Assembly (NCBI RefSeq): GCF_014643455.1
Contig: NZ_BMJM01000007.1
Location: 118,606-182,605 of the forward strand
Length of the DNA stretch: 64,000 nucleotides
Reading direction: 5' to 3'
DNA from: Sandarakinorhabdus glacialis
GTDB lineage: Bacteria > Pseudomonadota > Alphaproteobacteria > Sphingomonadales > Sphingomonadaceae
Shown here piece after piece: positions 17,560 to 27,491 of this stretch. Below the pieces are notes generated by a model. That model saw only the letters and a list, made by a program, of their open reading frames with translations. It was not told where the DNA came from and searched no databases. Every line of letters begins with the position of its first letter. Positions within the stretch are counted from its first letter, which is position 1. Position numbers and translations under genes: made by a program.

Positions 17560-18034
17560 CCAGGATCAAAGTGCGGTTGCTGGAGCACCGTCGCCGGCGC
17601 TCGACGATACGCCGGCGCTGCTGCGCTTTCGCGACGATGCACCGTTCGAGAGCCCGATTGCACCCCTGGCGGATTTTCTCGGTGGCGGCAATTTTGCCGC
17701 CGTGCGGGTCGATCCGGGCGAGAATGCGCGCGACCTGATCCCGCATCTGGGGCGGTTAAAGCTGATCGAGGTGGCGTTTCCGAAGTTTCGCGACGGGCGA
17801 GGTTATTCATCGGCCAACATCTTGCGCGAGGCTGGTTTTACCGGCGAAATCCGGGCGGTGGGCGATGTGCTGGTCGATCAGATCGGCTTCATGCGCCGGG
17901 TCGGATTCGACAGCTTTGCACCCGATGCGCCGCTCGATCCGGGCGTTGTCCAGGCGACGCTCGACCGCTATCCCTATGTTTACATGAAGTCCGCCGACGG
18001 CAAGACGCCCGTTTGGGCGCTGCGGCATGGCTGA
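17552..18034 (+). CDS. DUF934 family protein of the sulfite reductase operon
   Basis: The 160-residue product matches DUF934, shown by the block GRLKLIEVAFPKFRDGRGYSS split across a conserved core and by IRAVGDVLVDQIGFMRRVGF. Family members are encoded next to sulfite or nitrite reductases and are often named oxidoreductase, but the chemistry is not established. It overlaps cysI by 8 bases and cysH by 8 bases. Confidence 0.85.
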   Translation: MDNQDQSAVAGAPSPALDDTPALLRFRDDAPFESPIAPLADFLGGGNFAAVRVDPGENARDLIPHLGRLKLIEVAFPKFRDGRGYSSANILREAGFTGEIRAVGDVLVDQIGFMRRVGFDSFAPDAPLDPGVVQATLDRYPYVYMKSADGKTPVWALRHG

Positions 18035-18761
18035 TCTGGCGCGTCAGCTCGACACGATTGAAACGACGCCGCCGTTCGGCGCCGACGACGTCGTGCGGCT
18101 GACGGCCAAATATGAGGGCGTGTCGACCGAGGCGATGCTGGCCGACTTGCTCCACGGCGAGTTGAAGGGCCGGGTGGCGTCGGTTTCGTCGTTCGGCAGC
18201 GAGTCGGCGGTGTTGCTGGCGATGGTCGCCGATGCCGACAAGGACGTGCCGGTGATCTTCATCAACACGCAGAAGATCTTTGGCGAGACGCTGGCGTATC
18301 GCGATGAACTGGCTGAAAAGCTTGGCTTTACCGATTTGCGGGTATTCCGGCCAGACCCGCGTTTGCTCGCCGCCAAGGACGCAACCAGCCTGCGTTGGAG
18401 CTTCGATCCGGATGGTTGCTGCGATCTGCGCAAGGTGGAGCCGCTGCGACGGGCCTTGGCGCCGTTCGACGCGTGGATTTCGGGGCGCAAGGGATTCCAG
18501 GCCGGGCGTGGGGCGCTGCCGCGCTTCGAGATCGATGAGGGCCGGTTGAAGGTCAACCCATTGGCGGATTGGACGCGCGAGGCGATCGATGCGCGGTTTG
18601 GGGCGGCGGGTTTGCCGCGGCATCCGTTGGAGGCGCAGGGTTATCCCAGCGTTGGGTGCGTGCCATGCACGTCGCAGGTTCAGCCGGGCGAGGATCCGCG
18701 GTCTGGGCGGTGGCGGGGTTGGGACAAGACTGAATGCGGGATCCACGATCCGGCGTTTTGA
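18027..18761 (+). CDS. cysH: Adenylylsulfate (APS) reductase
   Basis: This enzyme reduces activated sulfate to sulfite in the cytosol. The 244 residues contain the P-loop-like SSFGSESAVLL (about 54-64), the Cys pair Cys131-Cys132 in DGCCDLRKVEPL, Cys211-X2-Cys214 in GCVPCT and the catalytic Cys237 in ECGIH. The four paired cysteines bind a [4Fe-4S] cluster, which marks the APS-using type rather than the cluster-free PAPS type. It is the last gene of the sulfur operon; sulfate adenylyltransferase genes are not in the window. Confidence 0.93.
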   Translation: MADLARQLDTIETTPPFGADDVVRLTAKYEGVSTEAMLADLLHGELKGRVASVSSFGSESAVLLAMVADADKDVPVIFINTQKIFGETLAYRDELAEKLGFTDLRVFRPDPRLLAAKDATSLRWSFDPDGCCDLRKVEPLRRALAPFDAWISGRKGFQAGRGALPRFEIDEGRLKVNPLADWTREAIDARFGAAGLPRHPLEAQGYPSVGCVPCTSQVQPGEDPRSGRWRGWDKTECGIHDPAF

Positions 18762-18906
18762 GGGGATTTGCGGCGTTTGGGCGGCGTGTCCTGGGAAAGA
18801 GGCCGGGTTGTTGACGGGTGGTTTGCGCCTCGGGATGGGGTTTTGCCGGACTGTTGGCGGCAATGTTTGGGGGATGGCCCTTTTTTCTGCGGAGGCGGTG
18901 CCTGTT

Positions 18907-18934
18907 CTGGATGCCAGCCTTCGCTGGCATGACA
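18907..18934. repeat. REP-like palindrome, type A (copy 2)
   Basis: This is the same unit as at 2905-2932: stem ATGCCAGC/GCTGGCAT with loop CTTC, followed by GACA. It lies in the 180-base convergent spacer between cysH and the DUF2075 gene. Confidence 0.8.
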
Positions 18935-18941
18935 GTTTTGG

Positions 18942-20924
18942 TCAGGTGAGTTCTGTCGCGCCGCAGTCGCCTAGCCAATTGTAGATTGCGTCGTATTCGG
19001 CCGGCGGGCGGGTGGCGTCTTCGGCGTCGCCTGGCGGCACGAAAATGATCATGCCTTGGCGGGCGCGGGTCAGGAGGACCCGATAGGCGTTGCGGACATA
19101 GTCCGCGCGGCCGAGTTCGTCACTGTCGCCGTGTATCGCGGTCCAGCGGGTGCCGCGGAAGGCGCGAGCTTCCCATTTGTCGATACGGCGGAGGTTGAGA
19201 TCCCAGGCGACGCAGGTCCAGTCGAGTTCGAGACCCTGGACGTCGAATTCGGTGGCGGCGTCTTCGAGGGCGTCGGAGGAGCGGACGTCCTCGACGGGGT
19301 TGAGGAACCAGTTGCAGACGTCGACTTCGGCCTTGACGTAGAGGCCCTCGGGTTTGAGGCGGAGGGCGTTCGAGGAGGCCAATAACCCGGCGCGTTCGCC
19401 GGCGCGGCGTTTGGCGCGGAGCCGGGCGCGGGCGGTGGCAAGGTTGCGGGTGCGGAGGACCGGGAAGTCGCTGGGGCGCGGCAGGGTGGCGAGTGCAGCG
19501 CTGCTGTTTTCGCCAAGGACGGCCGCGACATAGGCGGAGACGGTTTCGGCGCGGAACGAGCGGATCGAGACGGCGAGGTGGAGCTCGGGTTCGGGGTTGG
19601 GCACGCGCTGTGACAGGTGCCAGCGCAAGCCGGCATCGAGCGATCCTTCTTCGAGGAGGTGCGGCGGGAGATGGACTTCCCAGTGGCGCAGGTCGCCTTG
19701 CAGGGCGCGGACCCATTCGGAGACGCCGGCCTCGCCGCGATTGATTTCCTGGCCCTCGCCGATGAGGCAGACGACGACGCACCAGTCGGGGTGGCGATCC
19801 ATGACCGAGAGCAGGAAAGCGGGTTCGGACATGTCGAAGCCGGCCTGGCCGCGTTTCTTGCGCATGAATTCGGCGGTCTGCTTGCGGTCCCAGGCGCGCT
19901 GGGCTTCGTCGAAGACGACGACGTGTTCCGACGGGATGGCACCGAGCAGATATTCGTCGCGGAAATGATGGACGTTCTGGACGAACTTGTCTGGGGAACG
20001 TTCGGCGAGGTGGCGGGCGTCGCCATCGCCGGCGACGGGGCGGCCCTTGCGAGCGCGGACGTCGCGTTTGAGGGCTTCGCGGAGGACATCGACGAGCGGG
20101 CCGTTGCCTGAGAGGAAGGTGGCGTCTTCGCCAACATCCTTGGCCATGCGGCCGCAGGCGATGTTGAGGCCGGCGAGGGTCTTGCCGGCGCCGGGAACGC
20201 CGGTGACGAAGCAGATCGCCTTGCCGCCGTTGGCTTTCATGCGATCGACGACGGCCTCGATGGCGGCGGCGGTGCGGGTCAGGTTTTCGGCGCCGGCTTC
20301 GGAGCGCGAGATTTCGGTGACGGCGTGGCCGCGGTAGAGGGCCTCGGCGGCTTCGATGATGTTGGGGGTTGGGCGGTAGCCGCCGCTGGCCCATTCGGCG
20401 GCATCGAAGGGTGCTGCGCCGCCGACGGCGATCATGCGCTGGATGGTGGGGAGCACGTCGCCGACGCCCAGGCGGATGGGTTCGTGGACACGGTCGTCGG
20501 CCCAGAAGCCGAGGCCGAGTTGCTGGGGCGGCGCCTCGGTCGAGATCAGCAGCGGCACGATGGCCTTGTCGTGGCTGGTGACGTGGAAATTCTTGAGGTC
20601 CAGCGCGTAGCCATGGACTTGCTCGATTGCGTGGCGGGGGAAGCTGCGCTCGCCGACCTTGTATTCGAGGACGAAGACGAGCCCGCCGGCGACGATAATG
20701 GCGTCGGCGCGGCGGCCCATGCGGGGGATCGCGAATTCGAGGAAGATTTCAGCGGTCGGGAGTTGGGCGCCGATGAGCTGGAGGTGGTCGATTTCGACTT
20801 TCCAGGCGCCGCGCTGGGCGATTTCGGCAGCGAAGGGGAGTGCGTTGGTGAGGGCGCCGAGGATGGCCATGGGGTCAGCGGTGGCGAAGGTCGCGCCGCT
20901 GGCTTGGTAATAAGCGCGCTGCAT
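18942..20924 (-). CDS. DUF2075 ATPase/helicase-like protein with PD-(D/E)XK-like N-terminus
   Basis: The 660-residue protein has a Walker A motif GVPGAGKT (242-249), a Walker B motif VVVFDEAQ (335-342) and a C-terminal helicase-like motif RVLLTRARQGM (about 625-635). These identify the DUF2075 family, related to superfamily 1 helicases. The first 120 residues read like a PD-(D/E)XK nuclease: Asp74 in RADAIIV, then Glu87-Tyr-Lys89 in VLEYKVG, then a downstream QVHGYALDLK helix. The role is not established; DNA processing or phage defence is a possibility. No partner gene is visible. Confidence 0.8.
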   Translation of the reverse strand: MQRAYYQASGATFATADPMAILGALTNALPFAAEIAQRGAWKVEIDHLQLIGAQLPTAEIFLEFAIPRMGRRADAIIVAGGLVFVLEYKVGERSFPRHAIEQVHGYALDLKNFHVTSHDKAIVPLLISTEAPPQQLGLGFWADDRVHEPIRLGVGDVLPTIQRMIAVGGAAPFDAAEWASGGYRPTPNIIEAAEALYRGHAVTEISRSEAGAENLTRTAAAIEAVVDRMKANGGKAICFVTGVPGAGKTLAGLNIACGRMAKDVGEDATFLSGNGPLVDVLREALKRDVRARKGRPVAGDGDARHLAERSPDKFVQNVHHFRDEYLLGAIPSEHVVVFDEAQRAWDRKQTAEFMRKKRGQAGFDMSEPAFLLSVMDRHPDWCVVVCLIGEGQEINRGEAGVSEWVRALQGDLRHWEVHLPPHLLEEGSLDAGLRWHLSQRVPNPEPELHLAVSIRSFRAETVSAYVAAVLGENSSAALATLPRPSDFPVLRTRNLATARARLRAKRRAGERAGLLASSNALRLKPEGLYVKAEVDVCNWFLNPVEDVRSSDALEDAATEFDVQGLELDWTCVAWDLNLRRIDKWEARAFRGTRWTAIHGDSDELGRADYVRNAYRVLLTRARQGMIIFVPPGDAEDATRPPAEYDAIYNWLGDCGATELT

Positions 20925-21019
20925 TTGCTGGGCGTGCCAGGTGTGGGCGGGCGCGGCAAGGGGGTTTTGGCAGAAGTCGCGCCATTATGGGTGTTGTGGT
21001 GCGGCGGGTGAAGAAAGAT

Positions 21020-21160
21020 CCCCTCTCCCGGGCCGCGAAGACGCGGCTCTCGACCTCCCCCCAGCGGGGGGAGGTGAAGCCTCATTTGGCGAGATTTCGT
21101 GCACCCTCACCCGGCGCGCTGGGGCACGTCTCGCCTCTCCCGCGGGCGGGAGAGGGGGGA
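21020..21160. repeat. Palindrome-rich intergenic element
   Basis: The 236-base spacer between pckA and the DUF2075 gene holds no gene but several strong palindromes. A perfect 10-bp stem ACCTCCCCCC/GGGGGGAGGT lies at 21053-21075, and CCTCTCCCGC/GCGGGAGAGG at 21134-21155. A CCTCTCCCG motif also opens the block at 21022. The layout suggests a dispersed mosaic repeat; the hairpin nearest pckA can serve as its terminator. Confidence 0.6.
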
Positions 21161-22795
21161 TCAGGCTGCTTTGGGGGCGCTTTCCATGACGCCGGCGTCC
21201 ACGTGATCGGCGAATTGTTCGAAGTTGGCGATGAACATGTTGACTAGGCCCTTGGCCTTTTCGTCGTAGGCGGCTTTGTCGGACCAGGTTTCGCGGGGGT
21301 TGAGGATCTTGGCGTCCACACCCGGCACGGCGACGGGGACCTGGAAGCCGAAGTTGGGATCGGTGCGGAATTCGCCGGTCTTGAGGGTGCCGTCGAGCGC
21401 GGCGTTGAGGAGGGCGCGGGTGGCCTTGATCGGCATGCGGGTGCCCCGAAGTTCTTCAGGCCCGCCGGTGCCGGCGCCGCCGCCGGTCCAGCCGGTGTTG
21501 ACGAGCCAGACGTCGACGCCGCCCTTGGCGATGCGTTCCTTCAGGAGGTTGCCGTAGACCGATGGGTGGCGCGGCATGAAGGGAGCGCCGAAGCAGGTGC
21601 TGAACGTCGCGTCGGGTTCGGTGACGCCGATTTCGGTGCCGGCGACGCGCGCGGTGTAGCCCGACAGGAAGTGGTACATTGCCTGTTCCGGCGTCAGCTT
21701 GCTGATCGGAGGCAAGATGCCGAAGGCATCGGCGGTCAGCATGATGACGTTGTCCGGCACCGGGCCGAGGTTGTCGGCGCTGGCGTTGGGGATGAAGTCG
21801 ATCGGGTACGAGGCGCGGCTGTTTTCAGCCAGGCTGTTGTCGTCGAGATCGATGACGCGGGTGACCGGATCGATGACGACGTTCTCGAGCACGGTGCCGA
21901 AGCGCTGCGTCGTTGCGTAGATTTCGGGCTCGGCTTCGGCCGACAGGCGGATGACCTTGGCGTAGCAGCCGCCTTCGAAGTTGAAGACCGCCGTGTCGGA
22001 CCAGCCATGCTCGTCATCGCCGATGAGAGTGCGCGAGGCGTCGGCCGACAGTGTCGTCTTGCCGGTGCCCGAAAGGCCGAAGAACACCGCGGTGTCGCCC
22101 TTTGGCCCCATGTTGGCCGAGCAATGCATCGGCATGACGCCCGACAGCGGCAGCAGGTAGTTGAGGATCGAGAAGACGCTTTTCTTCATCTCGCCGGCAT
22201 AGGAGGTGCCGCCGATAAGGATGGTCTTGCCTTCGAAATCGACGGCGACGATGGTTTCGCTGCGGCAGCCGTGGCGCGCCGGGTCGGCCTTGAAGCTGGG
22301 CAGGTCGATGATCGTGTATTCGGGCAGGAAGTCGGCAAGCACTGCGGCTTCCGGACGCACCAGCAGCGTGCGGATGAACAGGCTGTGCCAGGCGCGCTCG
22401 GTGATGACGCGGACTTTGACGCGATGCTCGGGCTGCGAGCCGCCGAACAGGTCCTGGACGAAGACATCCTCCTTTTCGGCAAGGGCTGCCTGGAAATCGG
22501 CCTTGATGACGGCGAATTGGGCGGGGGAAATCGCCTTGTTGGTCTTGCCCCACCAGATCGCGTCCTCGGTGACGGCGTCGCGAACGATGAACTTGTCATT
22601 GGCGCTGCGGCCGGTGTGCTGGCCGGTTTCGACGACAAGCGCGCCGTCCTTCGACAACAGGCCTTCGCCGCGCTTGACGGCGAGTTCGACGAGCGGCGCG
22701 GTGCCGAGGTTCCAGTATTGGGTGGCGGCGGTCGGATAGCCGAAGTCGGCGAGGCCGTGCGCCGAAGCCATCCGGGAAGCAATCGATGATGGCAC
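21161..22795 (-). CDS. pckA: Phosphoenolpyruvate carboxykinase (ATP)
   Basis: PckA converts oxaloacetate and ATP to PEP, the first step of gluconeogenesis. The 544-residue protein has the substrate loop [14 protein letters not shown], the kinase 1a P-loop [11 protein letters not shown], the metal-binding kinase 2 region near GDDEHGWSD and the adenine-binding region near the C-terminus. I chose the GTG at 22795 because AAGAAGGA sits seven bases before it; an ATG at 22771 is the alternative. Divergence from chvI-chvG is a known alphaproteobacterial arrangement that links gluconeogenesis to that regulator. Confidence 0.93.
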   Translation of the reverse strand: MPSSIASRMASAHGLADFGYPTAATQYWNLGTAPLVELAVKRGEGLLSKDGALVVETGQHTGRSANDKFIVRDAVTEDAIWWGKTNKAISPAQFAVIKADFQAALAEKEDVFVQDLFGGSQPEHRVKVRVITERAWHSLFIRTLLVRPEAAVLADFLPEYTIIDLPSFKADPARHGCRSETIVAVDFEGKTILIGGTSYAGEMKKSVFSILNYLLPLSGVMPMHCSANMGPKGDTAVFFGLSGTGKTTLSADASRTLIGDDEHGWSDTAVFNFEGGCYAKVIRLSAEAEPEIYATTQRFGTVLENVVIDPVTRVIDLDDNSLAENSRASYPIDFIPNASADNLGPVPDNVIMLTADAFGILPPISKLTPEQAMYHFLSGYTARVAGTEIGVTEPDATFSTCFGAPFMPRHPSVYGNLLKERIAKGGVDVWLVNTGWTGGGAGTGGPEELRGTRMPIKATRALLNAALDGTLKTGEFRTDPNFGFQVPVAVPGVDAKILNPRETWSDKAAYDEKAKGLVNMFIANFEQFADHVDAGVMESAPKAA

Positions 22796-23019
22796 GAGCC
22801 AATCCTTCTTTAACAGCCGGCGGCCGAAACCACCGGTAATGACAATGGCCGACGTTGCGGCCTGCGATCTCCCACTTGAAGGGCGCATAACCGAGGCGTG
22901 GCAGTTCGTCAAAAGGCCTTGTGTCAACACCAGGTAAAAATGGGAGGGCACAGCGGGGGGGCTACTCCCAATGAGCAGTAACCTTGCCAAGCCCTGCCGA
23001 TGCGGCGACAAGACCGCCG

Positions 23020-23763
23020 ATGTCGACCGGCAACCCAGCTCCTGTAATCGCGCTTGTCGACGACGACCGCAATATCCTGACGTCGGTGTCGATCGCGCTG
23101 CAGGCCGAGGGCTTTACGGTGCGGATGTATTCGGATGGCGATACGGCGTTGAAGGCGTTGACCGAAAACCCGCCCGACCTCGCGGTGCTCGATATCAAGA
23201 TGCCGCGCATGGACGGCATGGAAGTGCTGCGCCGGCTGCGCGAAAAGTCGCAGGTGCCGGTGATCTTCCTGACGTCGAAGGATACCGAGATCGACGAGGC
23301 GCTGGGGCTGGCGATGGGCGCCGATGACTATATCGGCAAGCCGTTCAGCCAGCGGCTGTTGATCGAGCGGATTCGCGCCGTGCTGCGCCGGGCGGCAAAC
23401 CGCAACGCGCCGGCCGATGCGCCGCCCGGGGATGAGCCGGCGGCCGAGCCGATCATCCGCGGCCGGCTGGTGATGGACCCGGCGCGGCACCGGGTGACCT
23501 GGGATGCCGGCGAGGGGCGGCGCGGCGATGTCGCGTTGACGGTGACCGAGTTCATGATCCTGGAGACGCTGGCGAGCCGGCCGGGGTTCGTCAAATCGCG
23601 CGACCAGTTGATGGATGCGGCGTATCAGGACGACGTCTATGTCGACGACCGGACGATCGATTCGCATATCAAGCGGCTGCGCAAGAAATTTCGCGCGGTC
23701 GATCATGATTTCAAGGGGATAGAGACCCTTTACGGTGTCGGATATCGCTTTAACGAGGAATGA
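23020..23763 (+). CDS. chvI: ChvI-type response regulator
   Basis: The 247-residue OmpR-class regulator has a receiver domain beginning [12 protein letters not shown], the phosphoacceptor Asp in [12 protein letters not shown] and the FLTSKD and GKPF motifs. A winged-helix DNA-binding domain follows, ending [10 protein letters not shown]. Position divergent from pckA and before chvG and hprK identifies the ChvG/ChvI system, which responds to envelope and acid stress in rhizobia and Agrobacterium. The gene overlaps chvG by 29 bases. The ATG at 22984 is a less likely start. Confidence 0.92.
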   Translation: MSTGNPAPVIALVDDDRNILTSVSIALQAEGFTVRMYSDGDTALKALTENPPDLAVLDIKMPRMDGMEVLRRLREKSQVPVIFLTSKDTEIDEALGLAMGADDYIGKPFSQRLLIERIRAVLRRAANRNAPADAPPGDEPAAEPIIRGRLVMDPARHRVTWDAGEGRRGDVALTVTEFMILETLASRPGFVKSRDQLMDAAYQDDVYVDDRTIDSHIKRLRKKFRAVDHDFKGIETLYGVGYRFNEE

Positions 23764-25315
23764 TAACCACCGGCGGCGGCAAGCCGCCGAGGTCGAGGAC
23801 TGGCGCCGGGGGCTGGGCTTTGGCTCGCTGCGGGCGCGGATCTTTGCCGTCAATATCTTTGCCGTCATCGTGCTGGCGCTGTTGCTGCTGTATATCGACA
23901 CGGTGCGCGCCCGGCTGATCGAGGATCGCAGCACCGAGCTGGCGATCCAGGCAATCACCATTGCCGGGTTCGTCGGCGACTTGCCCGCTGCGAGCCGGGC
24001 GGGAATCATCGAGCGTCGGGACTTTCCGCGCGGCACGCGGTTGCGGCTTTATGCGGATGACGGCGGCGTGATTGCCGACAATTGGCGGCGGGCCAAGCAC
24101 CGGTTCAAGCTCGACGGGCCGGAGACGCAGACGTGGCGGCGGCGGTCGGCGCGCTTCATTGATCGCGCCCTCGAGGATGTCAGCTCGTTCAAGCCGATCC
24201 CGGTGTATGTCGAGGCAGCGCGTGACACCGCGGCGCAATGGGAGGAGACGCGGGCAGCGGGCCTGATGCAGTCGCCCCAGACGCGATTGCGGCGGGCCGA
24301 CGACGGCAATTTCGTGATTTCGGCAGCGGCCCCGGTGGTTGGCGGCGGCGTCATCCACCTGACCGACAGCGCCGCCGACCTGACGCGGTTGCTGCGCGCC
24401 GAGCGGCTGACCTCGTTCTGGCTGCTGCTGGCGGTGACCGGGCTGACGCTGCTGCTGTCGTCGTACCTGGCGCGGACGATCGTGCGGCCGCTGCGGATGC
24501 TGGCGATTGCGGCGCACCGGGTCCGGCTGGGGCGGTCGCGCGAGGTGATCGTGCCGCGGTTGCCCGACCGGCGCGACGAGATCGGGGCGCTGGCCCGCGC
24601 CGTGTCGGACATGTCGATCGCGCTGCGCGACCGGATCGACGCGACGGAAGCCTTTGCGGCGGACGTGGCGCATGAGTTGAAGAACCCGCTGGCGTCGCTG
24701 CGGTCCGCTGTCGATACGCTCGATGCGGTCGAGCAGCCCGATTTGCGTGCGCGCCTGCTGGCGGTGATCCGCGACGACGTCGGGCGGCTCGATCGGCTGA
24801 TAACCGATATTTCCGACGCCAGCCGGCTCGATGCCGAGCTTTCGCGGACGCGATTCGGGCGAGTCGACGCGGGGGCGCTGGCGGCCGGGTTGGTCGCGGC
24901 GTACCGGGTGGCGGGGCTGCCGGCGGGGCTGTCGATCGAGTATCTGCCGCCGAGCGCCGGGGCAGCGAAGGTGCAGGGCGATCCGGCGCGGCTGGCGCAG
25001 GTGCTGCGCAACCTGATCGACAACGCAATCTCGTTTTCGCCGAACCCCGGCCTGGTGGTGGTCAGTGCCGAGACGGCGCCGGGGCGGGTGCGGCTGCGGG
25101 TCGAGGACGAGGGGCCGGGGGTGCCGCCGGAGAACCGCGCCGACGTGTTCAAGCGGTTTTACTCGCAGCGGCCCGACGGGGAGGATTACGGGCGGCATTC
25201 GGGGCTGGGGCTGTCGATCGCCGGGGCCATCGTCGAGGCGCATGGCGGCAGCATCCGGGTCGATGACCGGCTGCCGCACGGCGCCTGCTTCACTGTCGAC
25301 CTGCCGGCGGACTGA
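23735..25315 (+). CDS. chvG: ChvG-type sensor histidine kinase
   Basis: The 526-residue inner-membrane kinase has a first membrane segment near residues 35-55 ([18 protein letters not shown]) and a periplasmic sensor region of about 170 residues. A second membrane segment near 225-245 and a HAMP linker follow. The H-box [16 protein letters not shown] carries the phosphorylated His, and the ATPase part contains [11 protein letters not shown] and GLGLSI. It partners with the overlapping chvI. Its stop codon shares a base with the start of the HprK-RapZ gene. Confidence 0.92.
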   Translation: MSDIALTRNDNHRRRQAAEVEDWRRGLGFGSLRARIFAVNIFAVIVLALLLLYIDTVRARLIEDRSTELAIQAITIAGFVGDLPAASRAGIIERRDFPRGTRLRLYADDGGVIADNWRRAKHRFKLDGPETQTWRRRSARFIDRALEDVSSFKPIPVYVEAARDTAAQWEETRAAGLMQSPQTRLRRADDGNFVISAAAPVVGGGVIHLTDSAADLTRLLRAERLTSFWLLLAVTGLTLLLSSYLARTIVRPLRMLAIAAHRVRLGRSREVIVPRLPDRRDEIGALARAVSDMSIALRDRIDATEAFAADVAHELKNPLASLRSAVDTLDAVEQPDLRARLLAVIRDDVGRLDRLITDISDASRLDAELSRTRFGRVDAGALAAGLVAAYRVAGLPAGLSIEYLPPSAGAAKVQGDPARLAQVLRNLIDNAISFSPNPGLVVVSAETAPGRVRLRVEDEGPGVPPENRADVFKRFYSQRPDGEDYGRHSGLGLSIAGAIVEAHGGSIRVDDRLPHGACFTVDLPAD

Positions 25316-26700
25316 TGTTGCCGCCGACCATCCATGCGACCGCGGTGGCGCTGGGCGGGCGCGCGGTGCTGCTGCTCGGGCCGCCGGGGAGCGGCAAGTC
25401 CGACCTGGCGCTGCGGCTGGTCGATCGCGGCTGGCGGCTGGTGGCGGACGACCGGGTGATTCTGACGCGGACGGGGGACGAGCTGTTGGCGGCGGTACCG
25501 GAGACGATCGCCGACATGATCGAAGTGCGCGGGATCGGAGTGGTGCCGCTGGCGACGGCGCCGGCGGTGGTCGCGCTGGCGATCGACCTTGACGCCCAGC
25601 CGGAGCGGCTGCCGGAGCCGGCCACCACCGACTATCTTGGGCTGGCGATCCCGTTGATCGGGCTGGATCCTTTCGGGGTATCGGCAGTGCAGAAGGTCGA
25701 ACTGGCTTTGCGCCATCTCGGACTCCAAGCTAGACCTGCCGCTGTGCCGCCCGACTCAGCCCCTTCCCTTGCTCCAGCGATTGCGGCGCCGCCGCTGCTG
25801 ATTGTCACCGGCATGTCGGGGGCCGGCAAGTCGACGGCACTCAAGGCATTGGAAGACCTGGATTATGAAGCGGTCGACAATCTGCCGCTGGGGCTGGTCG
25901 AGACGCTGCTGAATTCGGCGGAAGACAGCGCGCCGCCGCGGCCGCTGGCGTTCGGCATCGATACGCGGACGCGGGCGTTCGACGCCGAGGCGCTGGTGAC
26001 GCGGCTGCGGAGCCTGCGCGCCGAGGGGACCGACATCCACCTGATGTATCTCGATTGCGCCGACGACGAGCTGGTGCGGCGGTTTTCGGAGACGCGGCGG
26101 CGGCATCCGCTGGCGGCGGATCGCCCGGCAGCCGATGGCGTGGCGCGCGAGCGCGAATTGACGGCGCCGCTGAAGCGCTGGGCCGACCTGGTCATCGACA
26201 CGACCGACCTTTCGGTGAGCGACCTGCGCCGGCGGATCGCCGAGCGACTTGGCAGTGGCGGCCAGCATCCGCTGACGGTGACGATCCAGTCGTTCGGGTT
26301 CGCGCATGGCCTGCCGCGCAATGCCGACCTGGTATTCGACATGCGGTTTCTCGCCAATCCGCACTGGGACGTGGCGCTGCGGCCGTTGACCGGCGAGGAC
26401 GAGAGGGTTGCCGAATTCGTCGCCGCCGACCCGGCCTATGGCCCGGCGCTCGACCGGATCGAGGATTTGTTGCTGACATTGCTGCCCGGCTATGGCCGCG
26501 AAGGGAAAGCGTATCTGACCATCGCCATCGGCTGTACCGGCGGGCGGCACCGCAGCGTGGCGGTTTCGCGGGCGTTGCAGGCGCGATTGGAGGCAGCGGG
26601 GCACGCGCCGGCATTGGTGCACCGCGATGTCGCCAGCCATGGTAATGATGCTGCCATATTGACAGCGGTGCCCGGAACGGGTGAGCAGGGCGCCGCATGA
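25315..26700 (+). CDS. Fusion of truncated HPr kinase (HprK) and RapZ-type nucleotide-binding protein
   Basis: One uninterrupted 461-residue frame joins two proteins usually encoded separately. Residues 1-140 are the short alphaproteobacterial HPr kinase/phosphorylase with P-loop GPPGSGKS (22-29) and the VEVRGIG-like segment MIEVRGIGVV. A Pro/Ala-rich linker (about 140-160) follows. Residues 160-455 are RapZ, with Walker A GMSGAGKST (166-174), DLVIDTTDLS and the C-terminal GCTGGRHRS (406-414). HprK phosphorylates HPr on serine; RapZ is an RNase adaptor and amino-sugar sensor in enterobacteria. The EIIA and HPr genes follow with overlaps, so regulation of PTS phosphorylation is the likely job. 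Confidence 0.9.
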   Translation: MLPPTIHATAVALGGRAVLLLGPPGSGKSDLALRLVDRGWRLVADDRVILTRTGDELLAAVPETIADMIEVRGIGVVPLATAPAVVALAIDLDAQPERLPEPATTDYLGLAIPLIGLDPFGVSAVQKVELALRHLGLQARPAAVPPDSAPSLAPAIAAPPLLIVTGMSGAGKSTALKALEDLDYEAVDNLPLGLVETLLNSAEDSAPPRPLAFGIDTRTRAFDAEALVTRLRSLRAEGTDIHLMYLDCADDELVRRFSETRRRHPLAADRPAADGVARERELTAPLKRWADLVIDTTDLSVSDLRRRIAERLGSGGQHPLTVTIQSFGFAHGLPRNADLVFDMRFLANPHWDVALRPLTGEDERVAEFVAADPAYGPALDRIEDLLLTLLPGYGREGKAYLTIAIGCTGGRHRSVAVSRALQARLEAAGHAPALVHRDVASHGNDAAILTAVPGTGEQGAA

Positions 26701-27098
26701 TTGGTCTCGTCCTCGTTACCCATGGCCGCCTGGCCGCCGAATTCCGCGCCGCGACCGAACATGTCGTCGGGCCGCAGGAAAGATGCGAAGTGATTTGCAT
26801 CGCCGCCGACGACGACATGGAGGTGCGGCGCGCCGATATCGCCGCCGCGATCGGGCGCACCGATGTCGGCCAGGGCGTCATCATGCTGACCGACATGTTC
26901 GGCGGCACGCCGTCGAACCTGGCGATCTCGCTGATGGGGCCGAGCGTTGAAGTCATCGCCGGGGTGAATTTGCCGATGCTGATCAAGCTGGCGAGCGTGC
27001 GCAAGACGCTGCCGCTGGCGGCGGCGGTCGAGGCGGCGCAGCAGGCCGGGCGCAAATATATCGCGGTGGCGTCGAAGATGCTGGGCGAAGCGGCCTGA
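26697..27098 (+). CDS. PTS EIIA protein, mannose family
   Basis: The 133-residue cytosolic phosphocarrier starts MIGLVLVTHGRLAAEF, with His9 as the predicted phosphorylation site, and contains LTDMFGGTPSNLA, the mannose-family signature. It overlaps the upstream fusion gene (ATGA) and shares a base with the HPr start. No sugar permease is present, so this is a regulatory PTS branch. Confidence 0.93.
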   Translation: MIGLVLVTHGRLAAEFRAATEHVVGPQERCEVICIAADDDMEVRRADIAAAIGRTDVGQGVIMLTDMFGGTPSNLAISLMGPSVEVIAGVNLPMLIKLASVRKTLPLAAAVEAAQQAGRKYIAVASKMLGEAA

Positions 27099-27373
27099 TG
27101 CAGACGGTCGGGCCGGTTACCGTGCCGATTACCAACAAGCGCGGGCTGCATGCGCGGGCGAGTGCGAAGTTCGTCACCATTGCCAGCGGTTTCGACGCCG
27201 ATGTGACGGTGAGCCATGACGGCGGCAGCGTGACGGGCACCTCGATCATGGGTCTGATGATGCTGGCGGCGGGGATCGGCGACAGTATCGAGATCAGCGC
27301 CACCGGGCCGGATGCCGAGGCGGCAGTGACCCGGTTGCAGGGGCTGGTGCTCGACAAGTTCGGCGAGGACTAG
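27098..27373 (+). CDS. ptsH: Phosphocarrier protein HPr
   Basis: The 91-residue protein has the active-site His18 in KRGLHARAS and the regulatory serine region GTSIMGLMML, with Ser49 as the probable target of the HprK domain encoded two genes upstream. Enzyme I is not in the window. The genes are translationally coupled, so kinase and substrate should be made together. Confidence 0.95.
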   Translation: MQTVGPVTVPITNKRGLHARASAKFVTIASGFDADVTVSHDGGSVTGTSIMGLMMLAAGIGDSIEISATGPDAEAAVTRLQGLVLDKFGED

Positions 27374-27491
27374 GTCGCAGCGACCGCTAGCATCGCGCAG
27401 AAAATAATCATTGCGACATTTCCCCGTGGTATATCGTCTGCTAGACGATTGTTTCGGGTCCGGCCGACTGGCTGCCCGGATAAAGGGACCG

